Positions 37,399 to 48,215 are shown, numbered from the stretch's first letter. The stretch: DNA of 64,000 nt from a gamma proteobacterium HTCC2207 (GCA_905182855.1 CAJJDA010000008.1:1-64000); one strand, 5' to 3'. Notes: generated by a model from the letters alone, not told the origin. A program made the numbers and translations.

Positions 37399-38844
37399 AT
37401 GCCACGCAGAACTAAAATTGTCGCCACCTTAGGGCCCAATAGTAGTGACGAGCAGAGTATTGGAGCCTTAATTGAGGCCGGTGTGAACGTGTTCCGGCTC
37501 AACTTTTCTCATGGCACAGCCGATGAACACCGCCAACGAGCAGTCGCCATTCGTAAACTGGGCCGTGCACTAAAAATGCCAGTGGGTATTCTATGCGACA
37601 TGCAGGGGCCTAAAATTCGAATCGGTCGCTTTGCCCAAGATCGACAGTTTAATCTGCAAAATGGCAGCACCTTTTGCCTCGACAGCCAGATGCCTGTTGA
37701 TGCCGGCAACGGCGATGGTGTTTACATAGCCCAGGCTCTTCTCGAAGACATAGAACAGGGCAGCGTCCTGCTGCTTGACGATGGGCGCCTAACCTTGCAA
37801 GTTAGAGTAAAAACCGCTTATTCGGCTTTCTGCACTGTCGTTCAAGGCGGTATTCTCTCGAGCAACAAAGGGGTCAATAAGTTTGGTGGCGGCCTCTCGG
37901 CCAATGCTCTCACAGAGAAAGACAAAGCGGATATTAAAACAGCGGCTACATTAAATACGGACTATCTGGCTATCTCTTTTGTGCAATCAAAACAGGATAT
38001 TGAGGAGACTCGAGAGCTGCTCAAACAAGCCGGTAGCAAGGCCCATATCATTGCTAAAATAGAACGGGCCGAAGCGATTACAGACGCATTACTGCCCGGC
38101 ATTATAGCCAGCGCAGATGGTGTGATGGTCGCCCGAGGCGATCTGGGCGTGGAGATTGGTGACGCCAATTTGGTCGCCGTACAAAAACAGTTGATTGAAG
38201 CGGCCAGCGCCGCCAATAAAGTTGTGATTACCGCTACGCAGATGATGGAATCTATGATCAGCGCGCCCATCCCAACTCGCGCAGAGGTCTTTGATGTTGC
38301 CAATGCGGTGCTCGACGGTACTGATGCGGTAATGCTCAGCGCGGAGACTGCCGTTGGCCAGTATCCGATTGAGACGGTCAAGGCCATGGCACGGGTGATC
38401 GAGGGCGCCGAGAAACACCCCCTAGCTCAGCGTTCCAAGCATAGAATCAATGAAATATTTGAGCGTATTGACGAGTCTTTAGCGCTATCTGCCATGTACG
38501 TTGCCAACCATCTGAAAGGTGTTAAAGCGATTATCTGCATGACAGAAACTGGGTTTACGCCCCTTTTGATGTCTCGCATTACGTCTTCCCTGCCGATTTA
38601 TGCCATGGCTGAAAAACTCGGAACCTGCGAAATTACCGCTCTCTATAAAGGCGTCATACCCGTGCCTTTTGATACATCCAATCTGGACCCATCCACGATC
38701 AATCACTGCGCAGTAGAAAAACTTCGCGAACATGCCGAGGTGGTTGATGGCGATCTGGTTATCATCACCAAAGGTGACTTTGTTAATGTCCATGGCGGCA
38801 CTAACACGCTAAAAATTGTTCGAGTTGGCGACGTTATTCGCTAA
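37399..38844 (+). CDS. pyk: Pyruvate kinase
   Basis: A 481-residue enzyme. RRTKIVATLGPNSSDEQSIG is the family N-terminus, and NVFRLNFSHGTADEH, CDMQGPKIRIGRF and SFVQSKQDIEETREL follow. The active-site metal motif is IIAKIERAEAITD, with MVARGDLGVEIGDANLVAVQ and the TATQMMESMISAPIPTRAEV helix. It makes pyruvate and ATP from phosphoenolpyruvate. It forms a gap-pyk operon under the HexR operator. The PykA-type form is likely from the general pattern; allosteric regulation cannot be read from sequence. Confidence 0.95.
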   Translation: MPRRTKIVATLGPNSSDEQSIGALIEAGVNVFRLNFSHGTADEHRQRAVAIRKLGRALKMPVGILCDMQGPKIRIGRFAQDRQFNLQNGSTFCLDSQMPVDAGNGDGVYIAQALLEDIEQGSVLLLDDGRLTLQVRVKTAYSAFCTVVQGGILSSNKGVNKFGGGLSANALTEKDKADIKTAATLNTDYLAISFVQSKQDIEETRELLKQAGSKAHIIAKIERAEAITDALLPGIIASADGVMVARGDLGVEIGDANLVAVQKQLIEAASAANKVVITATQMMESMISAPIPTRAEVFDVANAVLDGTDAVMLSAETAVGQYPIETVKAMARVIEGAEKHPLAQRSKHRINEIFERIDESLALSAMYVANHLKGVKAIICMTETGFTPLLMSRITSSLPIYAMAEKLGTCEITALYKGVIPVPFDTSNLDPSTINHCAVEKLREHAEVVDGDLVIITKGDFVNVHGGTNTLKIVRVGDVIR

Positions 38845-38915
38845 CTGGATAACCGACTCTTCCCTGGCCATGGATGGCCAACTTAGGGAGCACTCAGTCC
38901 TACTGGGGCCTAACG

Positions 38916-39605
38916 CTATCTGGCCCAGTAAATTGATAAGGGCGTCTGTCGCTGATTAACAATGGCGCGAACAGGCAGTGTCTCAACATCGCCACCGGCC
39001 CGAGCCTGTTCAAGCACCGACTGCTTACCTGCGCCACTTAGGTGAAGAATAATCTGCTCACTATCCAATAGCCTTGGCAAGGTCAGGCTCATACGCTCAT
39101 GAGCGGCTGCGGTTGGCGTGACTGAGATACAGGTGCGACCAGAATCCCTATCTAAACCTAACGCCAATGTCGCAGCGCCTGGAAATAACGAGGCGGTATG
39201 GCCATCGTCACCCATACCTAAAATTACCACCGTAAAGCGCCCCACAGACAGCAGCGACCGCTCCGCTTCGGACTCACCCTGAGCTGCTGTTTTAGCGAGA
39301 TTTTTCAAGCCAATGAACTGCGCTTGACGAGCCTCATTAATTAACAGGTTTTCACGGACCAACTTTTCGTTACTGTCATTATGGTCCGCATTCACCCATC
39401 GCTCGTCCGCCAAAGTAATACTTACATGACGCCAGTCTAAACACTGCTGCGAGAGAAGATGAAAAAAACCTACGGGCGTGCGACCCCCTGACACGACCAA
39501 GGATGCTGACCCTGAGGAGGCAATCTCTGCTACTAAAAGATCTGCCACATTTTCTGACAGGGCTCTATCCAGTGCAGAGGTGTTTTCAAATTCTATTAAT
39601 TTCAT
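38916..39605 (-). CDS. pgl: 6-phosphogluconolactonase
   Basis: A 229-residue enzyme of the SOL/DevB type. ASLVVSGGRTPVGFFHLLSQ, VSITLADERWVNADHNDSNE, VILGMGDDGHTASLFPGA and LTLPRLLDSEQIILHLSGAG are the conserved segments. It hydrolyses 6-phosphogluconolactone made by Zwf. It starts 2 bases after the zwf stop and is the last gene of the edd-glk-eda-zwf-pgl run, convergent with pyk across 71 bases. Confidence 0.93.
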   Translation of the reverse strand: MKLIEFENTSALDRALSENVADLLVAEIASSGSASLVVSGGRTPVGFFHLLSQQCLDWRHVSITLADERWVNADHNDSNEKLVRENLLINEARQAQFIGLKNLAKTAAQGESEAERSLLSVGRFTVVILGMGDDGHTASLFPGAATLALGLDRDSGRTCISVTPTAAAHERMSLTLPRLLDSEQIILHLSGAGKQSVLEQARAGGDVETLPVRAIVNQRQTPLSIYWAR

Positions 39606-39607
39606 AG

Positions 39608-41066
39608 TTAACCCTCGTACCAGCTACGACCGTCCTTTTCGATAAGAATATCCGCCTTCGACGGACCCAAGGATCCCGCACTATAAGATTTAGTAACGAT
39701 TTTTTGATCGTTCCAAGCCGACAGTAGCGTATCGCACCAATCCCACGAGGCCTCAATCTCATCGCGACTGACGAACAGCCACTGGTCCCCTTTAATCACT
39801 TCTAAAAATAGTCTCTCGTAGGCATCAGGTATTCTAGAGTCGCCAGATGAATCAAAGAAATCTAGATTTAATGTGCGCTTTTCAATCCCTAGACGCTCTT
39901 TAAGGCTTTGTTTTTTAGATACCATCTCTAACTGAATGCCTTCATTGGGCTGCAGATTTATCACTAGCCGATTATTCGCCTCGCCATCTGTCTCTGGAAA
40001 TAATGAGTGCGGGTTATCTTTGTAAGTAATTACCACCTGAGTCACCTTTTCGGGTAATCGCTTACCCGTGCGCAGATAGAAAGGCACCCCCGCCCAACGC
40101 CAATTATTGATCATAACTTTGAGCGCAACATAGGTTTCATTGTTACTGCTTTCACTATCACTGCCCTCCTCTTCCATGTAGCCAACCACGGGCGTGCCGG
40201 CAATCCAGCCGGCAGCATACTGGCCGCGGACCGCAACATCTGTAACGTTGGCCGATGTGATAGGCCTGAGCGCTCGGAGCAATTTGACTTTTTCAGCCCT
40301 AATTTCGTCGGCTTGCAATGCGTTGGGCGGCTCCATCGCGACCATACACAGCAGTTGCAGTAAAGTGGTTTTGGACCATGTCACGCAACTGCCCGACCTT
40401 GTCATAGTAGGACCATCGCCCTTCAATACCCACAGTCTCGGCCACAGTAATCTGCACATGGTCAATACAGCTATTGTCCCACTGGGAATTAATCATGCGA
40501 TTGGCAAAGCGCAGTGCCAATAAATTTTGCACGGTTTCTTTGCCCAGATAATGATCAATACGGTAAATATTACGCTCAGTGAAATATTGAGCGACCGTGT
40601 CATTGACCGCCTGTGAACTGGTAAAATCATGTCCGATAGGCTTTTCAAGCACTATGCGTGATGTCCCGCTAACACTCCCTGAATCGTGAAGGTGCTTGCA
40701 TATGGACCCATAGAGGCTAGGTGGCGTGGCCAGATAATAAATAACGGTGCGTTTATCCATTACCCAACTTTTAAGCGCAGTAAACTCTTTCTTTTGTGCA
40801 AAGTCGACTTTGATATAGTGCAGACGACGACTGAATCGCAGCCATGCAGACTCGTCCCACTGACCTTCCTTAGAGGCCTCTTTAAGACTGTCGTGCATCT
40901 GCTCAATAAAGCCGACGCTATTGATGTCCTCACGGGCCACGGCGGCTATACGCACACTAGCGGTCAAAAGTCCGGCCCGATCCAATTCAAAGAGTGCCGG
41001 AAATAACTTACGCTTAGACAGATCACCGCGGGCGCCGAATATTACCAGATCAATATTACTATTCAT
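39608..41066 (-). CDS. zwf: Glucose-6-phosphate 1-dehydrogenase, one frame break
   Basis: The first enzyme of the oxidative and Entner-Doudoroff routes. The NADP site is LVIFGARGDLSKRKLFPALF, and the substrate motif is RIDHYLGKETVQNLLALRFA. Reading breaks after GQLRDMVQNHF; removing one base in the run at 40362-40364 gives QNHLLQLLCMVAMEPPNAL and continues to PFYLRTGKRLPEKVTQVVIT and YERLFLEVIKGDQWLFVSRD. The corrected protein is about 485 residues (E. coli 491). It lies between eda and pgl in the HexR-controlled run. The break is read as a homopolymer error. Confidence 0.95.
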
Positions 41067-41105
41067 TTCAAACCTCGATATTTATATCAATGCAGTATTC
41101 CACTG

Positions 41106-41723
41106 TCAGTTTGCACAGGCCGCTGCTTCGCGTGCTAACCGTTCTATCTCAGCCCAATTTTTAGCCTGAACCAGTTTCGGCAGCGCAATCCAAGAACCGC
41201 CAACACAGAGTACATTTGGCAGGGATAAATAGTCACGGACATTATGCAACCCAATCCCACCAGTGGGACAGAACTTAACATCACCAAAGGGGCCCGCCAT
41301 CGCCTTGATCACAGATACCCCTCCTGCAGCCTCAGCCGGGAAAAACTTAAAGTCACGATAACCGTACTCCAAGCCGCGCATCAATTCACTAACTGATGAG
41401 ACTCCAGGGAGAAACGGCACCGATGATTGTTGTGCGGCCTGCAATAACTTGTCGGTAGCACCAGGGGAGATCATAAACTGGCACCCGATATCTTCAGACA
41501 GCGTTATTTGCTGCCCAGTACAGACCGTACCTGTGCCAACAATCGCTTGGGGGACATACTTAATAATTTGCTTGATACCTTCAACCGCTGCCTCGGTTCG
41601 AAGTGTCACCTCCAACACCTTTAAACCGCCGGCAACCAAGGCCTCGGCCAAGGGCACGGCATCCTCCACTCGGTCTAGGGTTATCACCGGAATCACTGGA
41701 TTACCAGCCAATAAATTGCGCAC
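41106..41723 (-). CDS. eda: 2-dehydro-3-deoxy-6-phosphogluconate aldolase (KDPG aldolase)
   Basis: A 205-residue class I aldolase. The catalytic glutamate is in LKVLEVTLRTEAAVEGI, AIVGTGTVCTGQQ and FMISPGATDKLL follow, and the Schiff-base lysine is in YRDFKFFPAEAAGG. It splits KDPG into pyruvate and glyceraldehyde-3-phosphate, the last step specific to the Entner-Doudoroff path. It starts at a GTG with AGGAG 6 bases upstream, 11 bases after the glk stop. Its substrate is also the effector of HexR. Confidence 0.94.
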   Translation of the reverse strand: MRNLLAGNPVIPVITLDRVEDAVPLAEALVAGGLKVLEVTLRTEAAVEGIKQIIKYVPQAIVGTGTVCTGQQITLSEDIGCQFMISPGATDKLLQAAQQSSVPFLPGVSSVSELMRGLEYGYRDFKFFPAEAAGGVSVIKAMAGPFGDVKFCPTGGIGLHNVRDYLSLPNVLCVGGSWIALPKLVQAKNWAEIERLAREAAACAN

Positions 41724-41734
41724 CTATTACTCCT

Positions 41735-42706
41735 TTAATTATGTTGTAGCATCTTTGCCGCACCTAGGAGTCCCAGGTTGCTGCGGATAACTAAATAGAC
41801 TGGAATGGGCTGTAAGTAGCTGACAAAACGTCCTTTGTCTTCAAACTTGCTACGAAAAGCACTGTTGATAAAAAATTCTTGAAACCTTGGAATAACGCCG
41901 CCAGCGATATAGATGCCGCCCCGGGCACCAAATGTCAGAGCCAAATTACCCGCCGCTGCGCCCATGCCTTCACAAAACATATTTAATGTCTGCAGCGCTG
42001 TTGCATCCGCTGAATCCAAGGCCCCGGCAACCACTTCCGCCGGTGTCGTGTAAACCGCCTCAAAACCCCCAATAGTGCACAACGCCGTATAAATATTTAG
42101 CAGGCCCTTACCTGAAAGTAGGCGTTCTAGAGATACCCGTCCATAACGCTCGCGCAGACAGTTGACTACCGCACTTTGAACCTCATCGATTGGCGCATAA
42201 TCGGCATGCCCACCCTCGGTATCAATGACGTGATAGCCCTGAGCATGGGGCAGTAATCCAGCAACGCCCAGACCGGTCCCAGCACCAAGAATGCCAATAG
42301 CCTTATTCTCAACAGATGCCTGCCCTCCGACCTGCACCAAATCGCCCTCGGTCAACTCTGTTATGCCGTGAGCGACAGCCTCAAAGTCATTAATAACCGT
42401 TAAGTTCTGACAGTCTAGGGCATCCTTGAGCGCACCTTTCGTAAAGGTCCAATGGCTATTAGTGAATGTGATGAGGTCAGTATCAGCCGGACAGGCGACG
42501 GCAAAGCACGCATTTAACGGCGGATTATTCCATCCCGTAGCCTGAGCAATTTCGATCAACAACTTACCGATTAGCTCAGTAAATTCTGGATACTCTTCTA
42601 CGGAGTAATGAAACTCATAGGCGCTTTCCAACTGACCTTGAAGCACGGCAGAGAAGCGCGCATTAGTGCCTCCAATATCGGCGACTAGATGCCAGTTTGT
42701 CTTCAT
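41735..42706 (-). CDS. glk: Glucokinase
   Basis: A 323-residue bacterial glucokinase. The phosphate-binding motif LVADIGGTNARFSAVL is at residues 7-22, LTVINDFEAVAHGI carries the catalytic aspartate, and AIGILGAGTGLGVAGLLP and DTEGGHADYAP are typical of the Glk/ROK-like family; the ending GARGGIYIAGGVIPRF is also characteristic. It phosphorylates glucose to feed Zwf. It lies 3 bases after edd and before eda, fitting the pathway order. Confidence 0.94.
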   Translation of the reverse strand: MKTNWHLVADIGGTNARFSAVLQGQLESAYEFHYSVEEYPEFTELIGKLLIEIAQATGWNNPPLNACFAVACPADTDLITFTNSHWTFTKGALKDALDCQNLTVINDFEAVAHGITELTEGDLVQVGGQASVENKAIGILGAGTGLGVAGLLPHAQGYHVIDTEGGHADYAPIDEVQSAVVNCLRERYGRVSLERLLSGKGLLNIYTALCTIGGFEAVYTTPAEVVAGALDSADATALQTLNMFCEGMGAAAGNLALTFGARGGIYIAGGVIPRFQEFFINSAFRSKFEDKGRFVSYLQPIPVYLVIRSNLGLLGAAKMLQHN

Positions 42707-42709
42707 AGT

Positions 42710-44533
42710 TCAGGCCTCCCCAAACAGGTACGAAGCACCCCGCTCGGCATTGCTTATATTTTTGCGATTGACGGCAAATAATTCTCGACCGCAACCACGC
42801 TCACCATCGCGAGGCTGCACTGCGGCCTCACGGGCGTTAATTTCGGCCCAATCACCCATAAACTTCAACTCGCCGGTGACAGCATTGACCCTGATAACAT
42901 CACCGTCTTGAATCTTCGCAAGTAATCCACCGCACGCCGCTTCGGGCACCAGATGAATCGCCGCAGGCACCTTACCTGAGGCACCAGACATCCGGCCGTC
43001 GGTGACTAATGCGACTTTGAACCCCCTGTCCTGCAATGTGCCTAAAAAGGGCGTGAGCTTGTGTAACTCAGGCATACCAAGGGCTTGGGGGCCCTGATAG
43101 CGCACCACCACGACACAGTCGCGATCCAATGCGCCAGCTTCGAATAGCGGCTGTAGCTGGTCCTGTCCGTCGATAACAATGGCCGGAGCCTCTACAATCT
43201 GGTGTTCTGGCGCGACGGCGGAGACTTTAATGACACCTCGCCCAAGGTTCCCTTTGAGCAGCCGAAGGCCGCCTTCACTAGAAAAGGGTTGATCTACCGT
43301 GGTCAGAACATTCAAATCCAGAGGGACTTCTGGCGACTCACGCCAAACCACCTGATCGTCGTCTAAAAAGGATTCCTGAGTGAAATCTGCAAAGCTTTTG
43401 CCCCAGCTGGTTCTCGCATCTCCGTGCATGAAACCGCCCCTAAGCAACTGACGAAACAAACAGCTAGTGCCGCCGGCCGCGTGAAAATGATTCACATCAG
43501 CCTCACCATTGGGGTAGACCCTGGCTAACAAGGGCACTGCAGCGGAAAGATCCGAGATGTCATCCCAATTAAGGATAATACCGGCAGCACGCGCAATAGC
43601 GACTAGATGCATGCTGTGGTTTGTCGAACCACCGGAGGCGAGTAACGCCACCGTGCCATTGACAATAGCGCGCTCATCAATAATCTCACCAATGGGACGA
43701 TAATCGCTGCCCAGGGCGGTAATGCGCGCCAACTGATAAGCCGCTTCGGTAGTAAGCTTGTCGCGCATCGGGTTCTCAGGGTTGACAAAGGAGCTGCCCG
43801 GCAACTGCAGACCCATAGCCTCGAGCACCACCTGATTACTATTGGCCGTGCCGTAAAACGTGCAGGTGCCAGCACTGTGGTATGAATCTGATTCGGCCTG
43901 CAGCAGTTCATCGCGGCCGAGTTTACCCTCGGCAAACAATTGCCGAATTCGTATCTTTTCTTTATTGGGCAGCCCTGTCTCCATAGGCCCAGCGGGAATA
44001 AACATGGCGGGTAGATAACCAAAGGTCAGCACACCCATTAACAGTCCGGGTACAATTTTGTCGCAGATGCCAAGCGCCAAGACACCGTCGAACATCTGAT
44101 GTGATAACGACATGGCCGTGCACTGGGCAATTAAATCACGACTGAGAAGACTTAACTCCATACCGTCCTGACCCTGAGTTACCCCATCACACATGGCAGG
44201 TACACCACCGGCAACCTGGGCAGTACAGCCTATATCGCGCATGGCCTGTTTTAGCTTATCGGGATAAACCGCATAGGGCTGGTGGGCTGAAAGCATGTCG
44301 TTGTAGGCAGTAATAATAGCCATATTGCCGGCTTCCATTAATCGCAGACTGTTTTTATCTCCATCACCGCAGGCAGCAAAACCATGGGCGAGATTACCGC
44401 AGCTGAGTTTGCCTCGCTCGGGGCGATTACTGTAATCATCGGCAATTTGGCGCATATAATCAGCACGCAGACTAACGCTGCGCTCTATAATGCGCTGGGT
44501 AACAGCGGCTACTTGCTTATTAATCTGGTTCAT
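42710..44533 (-). CDS. edd: Phosphogluconate dehydratase
   Basis: A 607-residue IlvD/Edd family dehydratase, the first committed Entner-Doudoroff enzyme. Cysteines for the Fe-S cluster are in [38 protein letters not shown] and [40 protein letters not shown] and [20 protein letters not shown] follow. It converts 6-phosphogluconate to KDPG. It is the first gene of the minus-strand run, with its promoter overlapped by a HexR operator. Confidence 0.95.
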   Translation of the reverse strand: MNQINKQVAAVTQRIIERSVSLRADYMRQIADDYSNRPERGKLSCGNLAHGFAACGDGDKNSLRLMEAGNMAIITAYNDMLSAHQPYAVYPDKLKQAMRDIGCTAQVAGGVPAMCDGVTQGQDGMELSLLSRDLIAQCTAMSLSHQMFDGVLALGICDKIVPGLLMGVLTFGYLPAMFIPAGPMETGLPNKEKIRIRQLFAEGKLGRDELLQAESDSYHSAGTCTFYGTANSNQVVLEAMGLQLPGSSFVNPENPMRDKLTTEAAYQLARITALGSDYRPIGEIIDERAIVNGTVALLASGGSTNHSMHLVAIARAAGIILNWDDISDLSAAVPLLARVYPNGEADVNHFHAAGGTSCLFRQLLRGGFMHGDARTSWGKSFADFTQESFLDDDQVVWRESPEVPLDLNVLTTVDQPFSSEGGLRLLKGNLGRGVIKVSAVAPEHQIVEAPAIVIDGQDQLQPLFEAGALDRDCVVVVRYQGPQALGMPELHKLTPFLGTLQDRGFKVALVTDGRMSGASGKVPAAIHLVPEAACGGLLAKIQDGDVIRVNAVTGELKFMGDWAEINAREAAVQPRDGERGCGRELFAVNRKNISNAERGASYLFGEA

Positions 44534-44610
44534 TGTGACTCCGAACTGAATAGGGGCATATTGTAACTAAATTACGGATTTTAGCCATTATTAATCGTAT
44601 ATGACGGCTA

Positions 44611-44639
44611 ATTATGTAATTTTATTACAATTTAATCAA
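44611..44639 (-). promoter_or_regulatory. Predicted edd promoter
   Basis: On the minus strand, TTGATT (44639-44634) and CATAAT (44616-44611) are separated by 17 bases, a good sigma-70 arrangement 78 bases upstream of the edd start. The spacer is occupied by the HexR operator, so bound HexR should block polymerase. Confidence 0.6.
44615..44629. promoter_or_regulatory. HexR operator between edd and pgi
   Basis: TGTAATTTTATTACA is a perfect inverted repeat in both half sites and fits the HexR consensus TGTARTWWWAYTACA. It sits in the divergent edd/pgi intergenic region and overlaps the spacer and the edge of the predicted edd -10 box, placing edd-glk-eda-zwf-pgl under HexR control. It is 100 bases from pgi and might also affect it. 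Confidence 0.88.
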
Positions 44640-44663
44640 TTTAAATCGCTTTGCGTCTGCGGG

Positions 44664-44691
44664 TTGATTTTACCCCTATACCCCGTATCCT
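44664..44691 (+). promoter_or_regulatory. Possible pgi promoter
   Basis: TTGATT (44664-44669) and TATCCT (44686-44691) with a 16-base spacer, 38 bases before the pgi start codon. The match to sigma-70 is moderate. Confidence 0.35.
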
Positions 44692-44728
44692 TTCGAGCTA
44701 AAGTGAAATAATAGGTTAAAACTGTCCA

Positions 44729-46324
44729 ATGATTGATAAAGACTACTCGCCACGCAAGACAGATGCTTGGAGGCAACTAGAATCAGAGGCTGAACGAGCC
44801 CACCAATGCTCTATTGTTGAGCTGTTTGATGGAGATTCGACAAGAGCCAGCACCTTTTCATTGAATGCTGGCGGTCTATTTCTCGATTACTCCAAAAATC
44901 TAATTGGCAACCAGACATGGCAGGCGCTGTTAAATCTGGCGGAACAGTCACCTCTTATATCTCATCGCGCAGCCATGTTTGCGGGTCAAGCCATTAATAC
45001 CACCGAAAATCGTGCTGTTCTGCATACCGCCCTTCGCGCCGAGCCCGAAGACGCCAATACCGACGATGAGCGACAGCGGACTGCACTGGTTAAACAGCAA
45101 CTTCAGGCCGTTAAAAACGTCAGCGACAGAATCCGCTGTGGCGACTGGTTGGGAAGCACAGGTAAAGCTATTACCGACGTGGTCAATATAGGCATTGGCG
45201 GTTCTGATCTTGGTCCTAAGTTGGCCTGCAGTGCCTTAGAGGAATTTTCCCATCCGCATATTCAGGTGCATTTTGTTGCCAATGTCGATGGCGCTGAAAT
45301 TCTTAGTACCTTGAAAAAGCTCAACCCAGAAACAACGCTCGTGACGCTGGCAAGCAAAACCTTCACCACTCAGGAAACCTTGCTTAATGCGAAAACCGCC
45401 ATTCATTGGTTCGAGAAAACTCTGGGGTTGAAAGATGCCCAGACTAGCCGGCATTTTATTGGTTTAACCGCCAATACAGCCAATGCTCTGGCCTATGGCC
45501 TCCCCGCAGATCAGATACTGGAATTTGCAGAATGGGTGGGAGGGCGTTATTCACTCTGGTCGAGCATTGGCTTGTCCATTGCGATCAGCATCGGTTTTGA
45601 GCAGTTCAGCAATCTGCTCAGCGGCGCTCGCGAGATGGACCTCCACTTTAAACAGGCTCCAATGGCACAAAATATGCCTATTATTCTGGCCCTAGTGGGT
45701 ATCTGGTACAGCAACTTTTTAGATACTGAAACTATTGCCGTTATTCCATACTGTGAACGCTTACTTCTGCTCCCTGCCTATCTGCAGCAGTTAGATATGG
45801 AAAGTAATGGTAAATCTACCACAATGAATGGTCAGCCAGTTGACTACCACACCGGCCCCATTCTCTGGGGCCAGTCCGGCACTAATGGCCAGCATGCTTT
45901 TTTTCAGCTACTGCATCAGGGGACAAGGCAGGTGCCCATCGACTTTATTGCAGCCACTAAGGATGGCTTGAGTAATCCTGAGCATCATCGGGTACTGCTG
46001 GGTAATATGCTTGCTCAGTCTGCAGCATTCATGACTGGACAGGCGGCACCCGAGGGCCAACAGCATCGCTATTATGCTGGCAACAAGCCTTCCAATACCT
46101 TGTTATTAAACGAGCTATCAGCGAAAAATCTCGGCGCACTGATCGCCCTATATGAGCATAAGGTGTTCGTACAGGGCAGTATTTGGAATATCAATTCCTT
46201 TGATCAATGGGGCGTTGAGCTCGGCAAGAAAATGGCCACTGAACTACTCGATCAGCAGGCGACAAAATCGGGCTTTGATCCGTCAACGGAGCTGTTATTT
46301 AAGCATATTGCTGAAAACAGCTAG
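44729..46324 (+). CDS. pgi: Glucose-6-phosphate isomerase
   Basis: A 531-residue enzyme interconverting glucose-6-phosphate and fructose-6-phosphate. TDVVNIGIGGSDLGPKLACS, TLVTLASKTFTTQETLLNA, FAEWVGGRYSLWSSIGLSIA, LQQLDMESNGKSTTM, GPILWGQSGTNGQHAFFQLL and the closing VFVQGSIWNINSFDQWGVEL are all signature segments including the catalytic glutamates and histidine. It is divergent from the edd run, and lets fructose- or gluconeogenesis-derived carbon enter the Entner-Doudoroff cycle. Confidence 0.96.
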   Translation: MIDKDYSPRKTDAWRQLESEAERAHQCSIVELFDGDSTRASTFSLNAGGLFLDYSKNLIGNQTWQALLNLAEQSPLISHRAAMFAGQAINTTENRAVLHTALRAEPEDANTDDERQRTALVKQQLQAVKNVSDRIRCGDWLGSTGKAITDVVNIGIGGSDLGPKLACSALEEFSHPHIQVHFVANVDGAEILSTLKKLNPETTLVTLASKTFTTQETLLNAKTAIHWFEKTLGLKDAQTSRHFIGLTANTANALAYGLPADQILEFAEWVGGRYSLWSSIGLSIAISIGFEQFSNLLSGAREMDLHFKQAPMAQNMPIILALVGIWYSNFLDTETIAVIPYCERLLLLPAYLQQLDMESNGKSTTMNGQPVDYHTGPILWGQSGTNGQHAFFQLLHQGTRQVPIDFIAATKDGLSNPEHHRVLLGNMLAQSAAFMTGQAAPEGQQHRYYAGNKPSNTLLLNELSAKNLGALIALYEHKVFVQGSIWNINSFDQWGVELGKKMATELLDQQATKSGFDPSTELLFKHIAENS

Positions 46325-46337
46325 TGGCACTGCGACG

Positions 46338-47276
46338 TTAAGCGCGAAGGGCCTTGGGGAGGGAGAAGTGAATATCTTCCCTCACGCCGTCCAGTTCCTG
46401 AGGCGGCTTAGCACCCAACTCGATCAGCCGGCTAATCACAGCCTGCACTAGAACCTCCGGTGCCGAAGCCCCCGCAGTCAGTCCAATAGAGGCAGTGCCG
46501 TGCAACCAATCGGCATCGATGTCCTGCGGCCCATCAATCAGGTAGGCACGACATCCACAGCGCTCGGCTAGTTCGCGCAGACGATTGGAATTAGAACTGG
46601 CCACCGACCCCACGACCAACACTAGGTCAGATTCTAGGGCCAGCTGCTTAACCGCATCCTGACGGTTTTGTGTGGCATAGCAAATATCATCTTTTCTCGG
46701 CCCATGGATCAAGGGAAACTTCTGCCGCAGCGCGTCGATAACAAGCGCGGTATCGTCCATAGATAAGGTCGTCTGAGTCACATAGGCAAGCTTTGCCGGA
46801 TCGTTTACCTCAAGAGCACGGGCATCCTGTTCATTCTCAACCAGATAGATAGCCCCACCAGAGCTGCCCTGCTGGTACTGCCCCATAGTACCTTCAACTT
46901 CTGGGTGGCCTGCATGCCCAATCAAGACGCACTCCATGCCATCGCCGCTGTACTTAGACACTTCCATATGCACTTTGGTAACCAATGGGCAGGTAGCATC
47001 AAACACATTTAACTGACGGCGTTTTGCTTCCGCCTGAACCGCTTGGGATACCCCGTGGGCGCTAAAGACCACCGTGACATCATCGGGAATCTCGTCCAAC
47101 TCTTCGACAAACACCGCACCACGGGAGCGTAAATCGTCGACGACAAATTTATTGTGCACCACCTCATGGCGCACATAGATGGGCGCACCAAAAAGGTCTA
47201 GGGCGCGATCGACAATATCAATTGCCCGATCAACACCGGCGCAAAAGCCTCTTGGATTGGCGAGCTTGATCTCCAT
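46338..47276 (-). CDS. ispH: 4-hydroxy-3-methylbut-2-enyl diphosphate reductase IspH
   Basis: A 312-residue iron-sulfur enzyme, the last step of the MEP isoprenoid path. The three cluster cysteines are in [29 protein letters not shown] and the [14 protein letters not shown] region. [35 protein letters not shown] and [20 protein letters not shown] are also present. It follows fkpB by 16 bases in the ileS-lspA-fkpB-ispH order common in gammaproteobacteria. Confidence 0.97.
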   Translation of the reverse strand: MEIKLANPRGFCAGVDRAIDIVDRALDLFGAPIYVRHEVVHNKFVVDDLRSRGAVFVEELDEIPDDVTVVFSAHGVSQAVQAEAKRRQLNVFDATCPLVTKVHMEVSKYSGDGMECVLIGHAGHPEVEGTMGQYQQGSSGGAIYLVENEQDARALEVNDPAKLAYVTQTTLSMDDTALVIDALRQKFPLIHGPRKDDICYATQNRQDAVKQLALESDLVLVVGSVASSNSNRLRELAERCGCRAYLIDGPQDIDADWLHGTASIGLTAGASAPEVLVQAVISRLIELGAKPPQELDGVREDIHFSLPKALRA

Positions 47277-47292
47277 TAAAATCTCCCGTTCA

Positions 47293-47733
47293 TTAGTGAA
47301 CGCTCTGCGGTGCCACAGTCATTATTTTGACTTTAAAACTGATAGTCTGGCCGGCCAAAGGGTGATTAAAATCAACCCTCACCTCTTTTTTACCTACCTC
47401 GATAACAACGCCAGGTAATTCGCCCTCACCATTTTGAAAAGAAAATACGGTGCCCAACTCAACCTCCTCGGCTGAAAAATTACTGCGATCAACATCCTGA
47501 ACATTCTGCGGATTGTGCTGACCAAAGGCACTCTCTGGTGGAATCAAAAATTCACGCTCATCACCATCGCTCAAACCCATCAACTGGGTCTCAAATCCCG
47601 GCAGTAAATTACCATCGCCGACCATAAACGTAGCCGGCGCACCATCAAAGTTGGAATCGACAACATGCCCATTGTCAAGGGCCAATGAAAAATGCAAGGT
47701 CACCCTGGTGCCACTGTCTATTAGTAATGCCAT
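47293..47733 (-). CDS. fkpB: FKBP-type peptidyl-prolyl isomerase FkpB (SlpA)
   Basis: A 146-residue SlyD-like isomerase. The FKBP domain parts are [20 protein letters not shown] and [20 protein letters not shown], with the insert-in-flap domain between [20 protein letters not shown] and [20 protein letters not shown]. It is a cytoplasmic folding helper. It lies 2 bases after lspA, its usual neighbour. Confidence 0.94.
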   Translation of the reverse strand: MALLIDSGTRVTLHFSLALDNGHVVDSNFDGAPATFMVGDGNLLPGFETQLMGLSDGDEREFLIPPESAFGQHNPQNVQDVDRSNFSAEEVELGTVFSFQNGEGELPGVVIEVGKKEVRVDFNHPLAGQTISFKVKIMTVAPQSVH

Positions 47734-47735
47734 AG

Positions 47736-48215
47736 CTATTGGCCCTCGCCATCTCTGTGAAAAAACGCATCTATAAGTAACAGGACAGCACCCACCGAAA
47801 TGGCTGCATCAGCAACATTAAATGCGGGAAAATGACGTCCAGACCAATGGAAATCTAAGAAATCTACCACGTAGCCCAGTGCCACTCGGTCGTAAAGATT
47901 GCCCAACGCTCCGCCTAAAATAAGCGCCAAAGCCGCGCTCTCCATCCAGCGATCCAAAGGTTGCCGGGCCAGCCAGACAGCGATAGTTACGCTAACCGCT
48001 GCCGACAAGATACTCAAACCATACCGTTGCCAACCACCAGCATCGCTTAAAAAGCTAAAGGCGGCGCCATAATTATGGGCGCGAACCAAATTAAAAAACG
48101 CCGTAATAAACGTTGATTCGCCATAACCAAAAGCCCCCACAATCCAAGCTTTGGTCAGCTGGTCGGCGATCAGCACTATCAGAGCTATTGCATACCACAC
48201 TAGGACCCTAGGCAT
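47736..48215 (-). CDS. lspA: Lipoprotein signal peptidase LspA
   Basis: A 159-residue inner-membrane aspartyl peptidase, started at the ATG at 48215 because [20 protein letters not shown] is the family start and the upstream in-frame region is the ileS 3' end in another frame. The motifs [47 protein letters not shown] and [19 protein letters not shown] hold the two catalytic aspartates. It cleaves prolipoproteins such as BamD (62538-63524). It overlaps the ileS stop by 8 bases. Confidence 0.96.
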   Translation of the reverse strand: MPRVLVWYAIALIVLIADQLTKAWIVGAFGYGESTFITAFFNLVRAHNYGAAFSFLSDAGGWQRYGLSILSAAVSVTIAVWLARQPLDRWMESAALALILGGALGNLYDRVALGYVVDFLDFHWSGRHFPAFNVADAAISVGAVLLLIDAFFHRDGEGQ

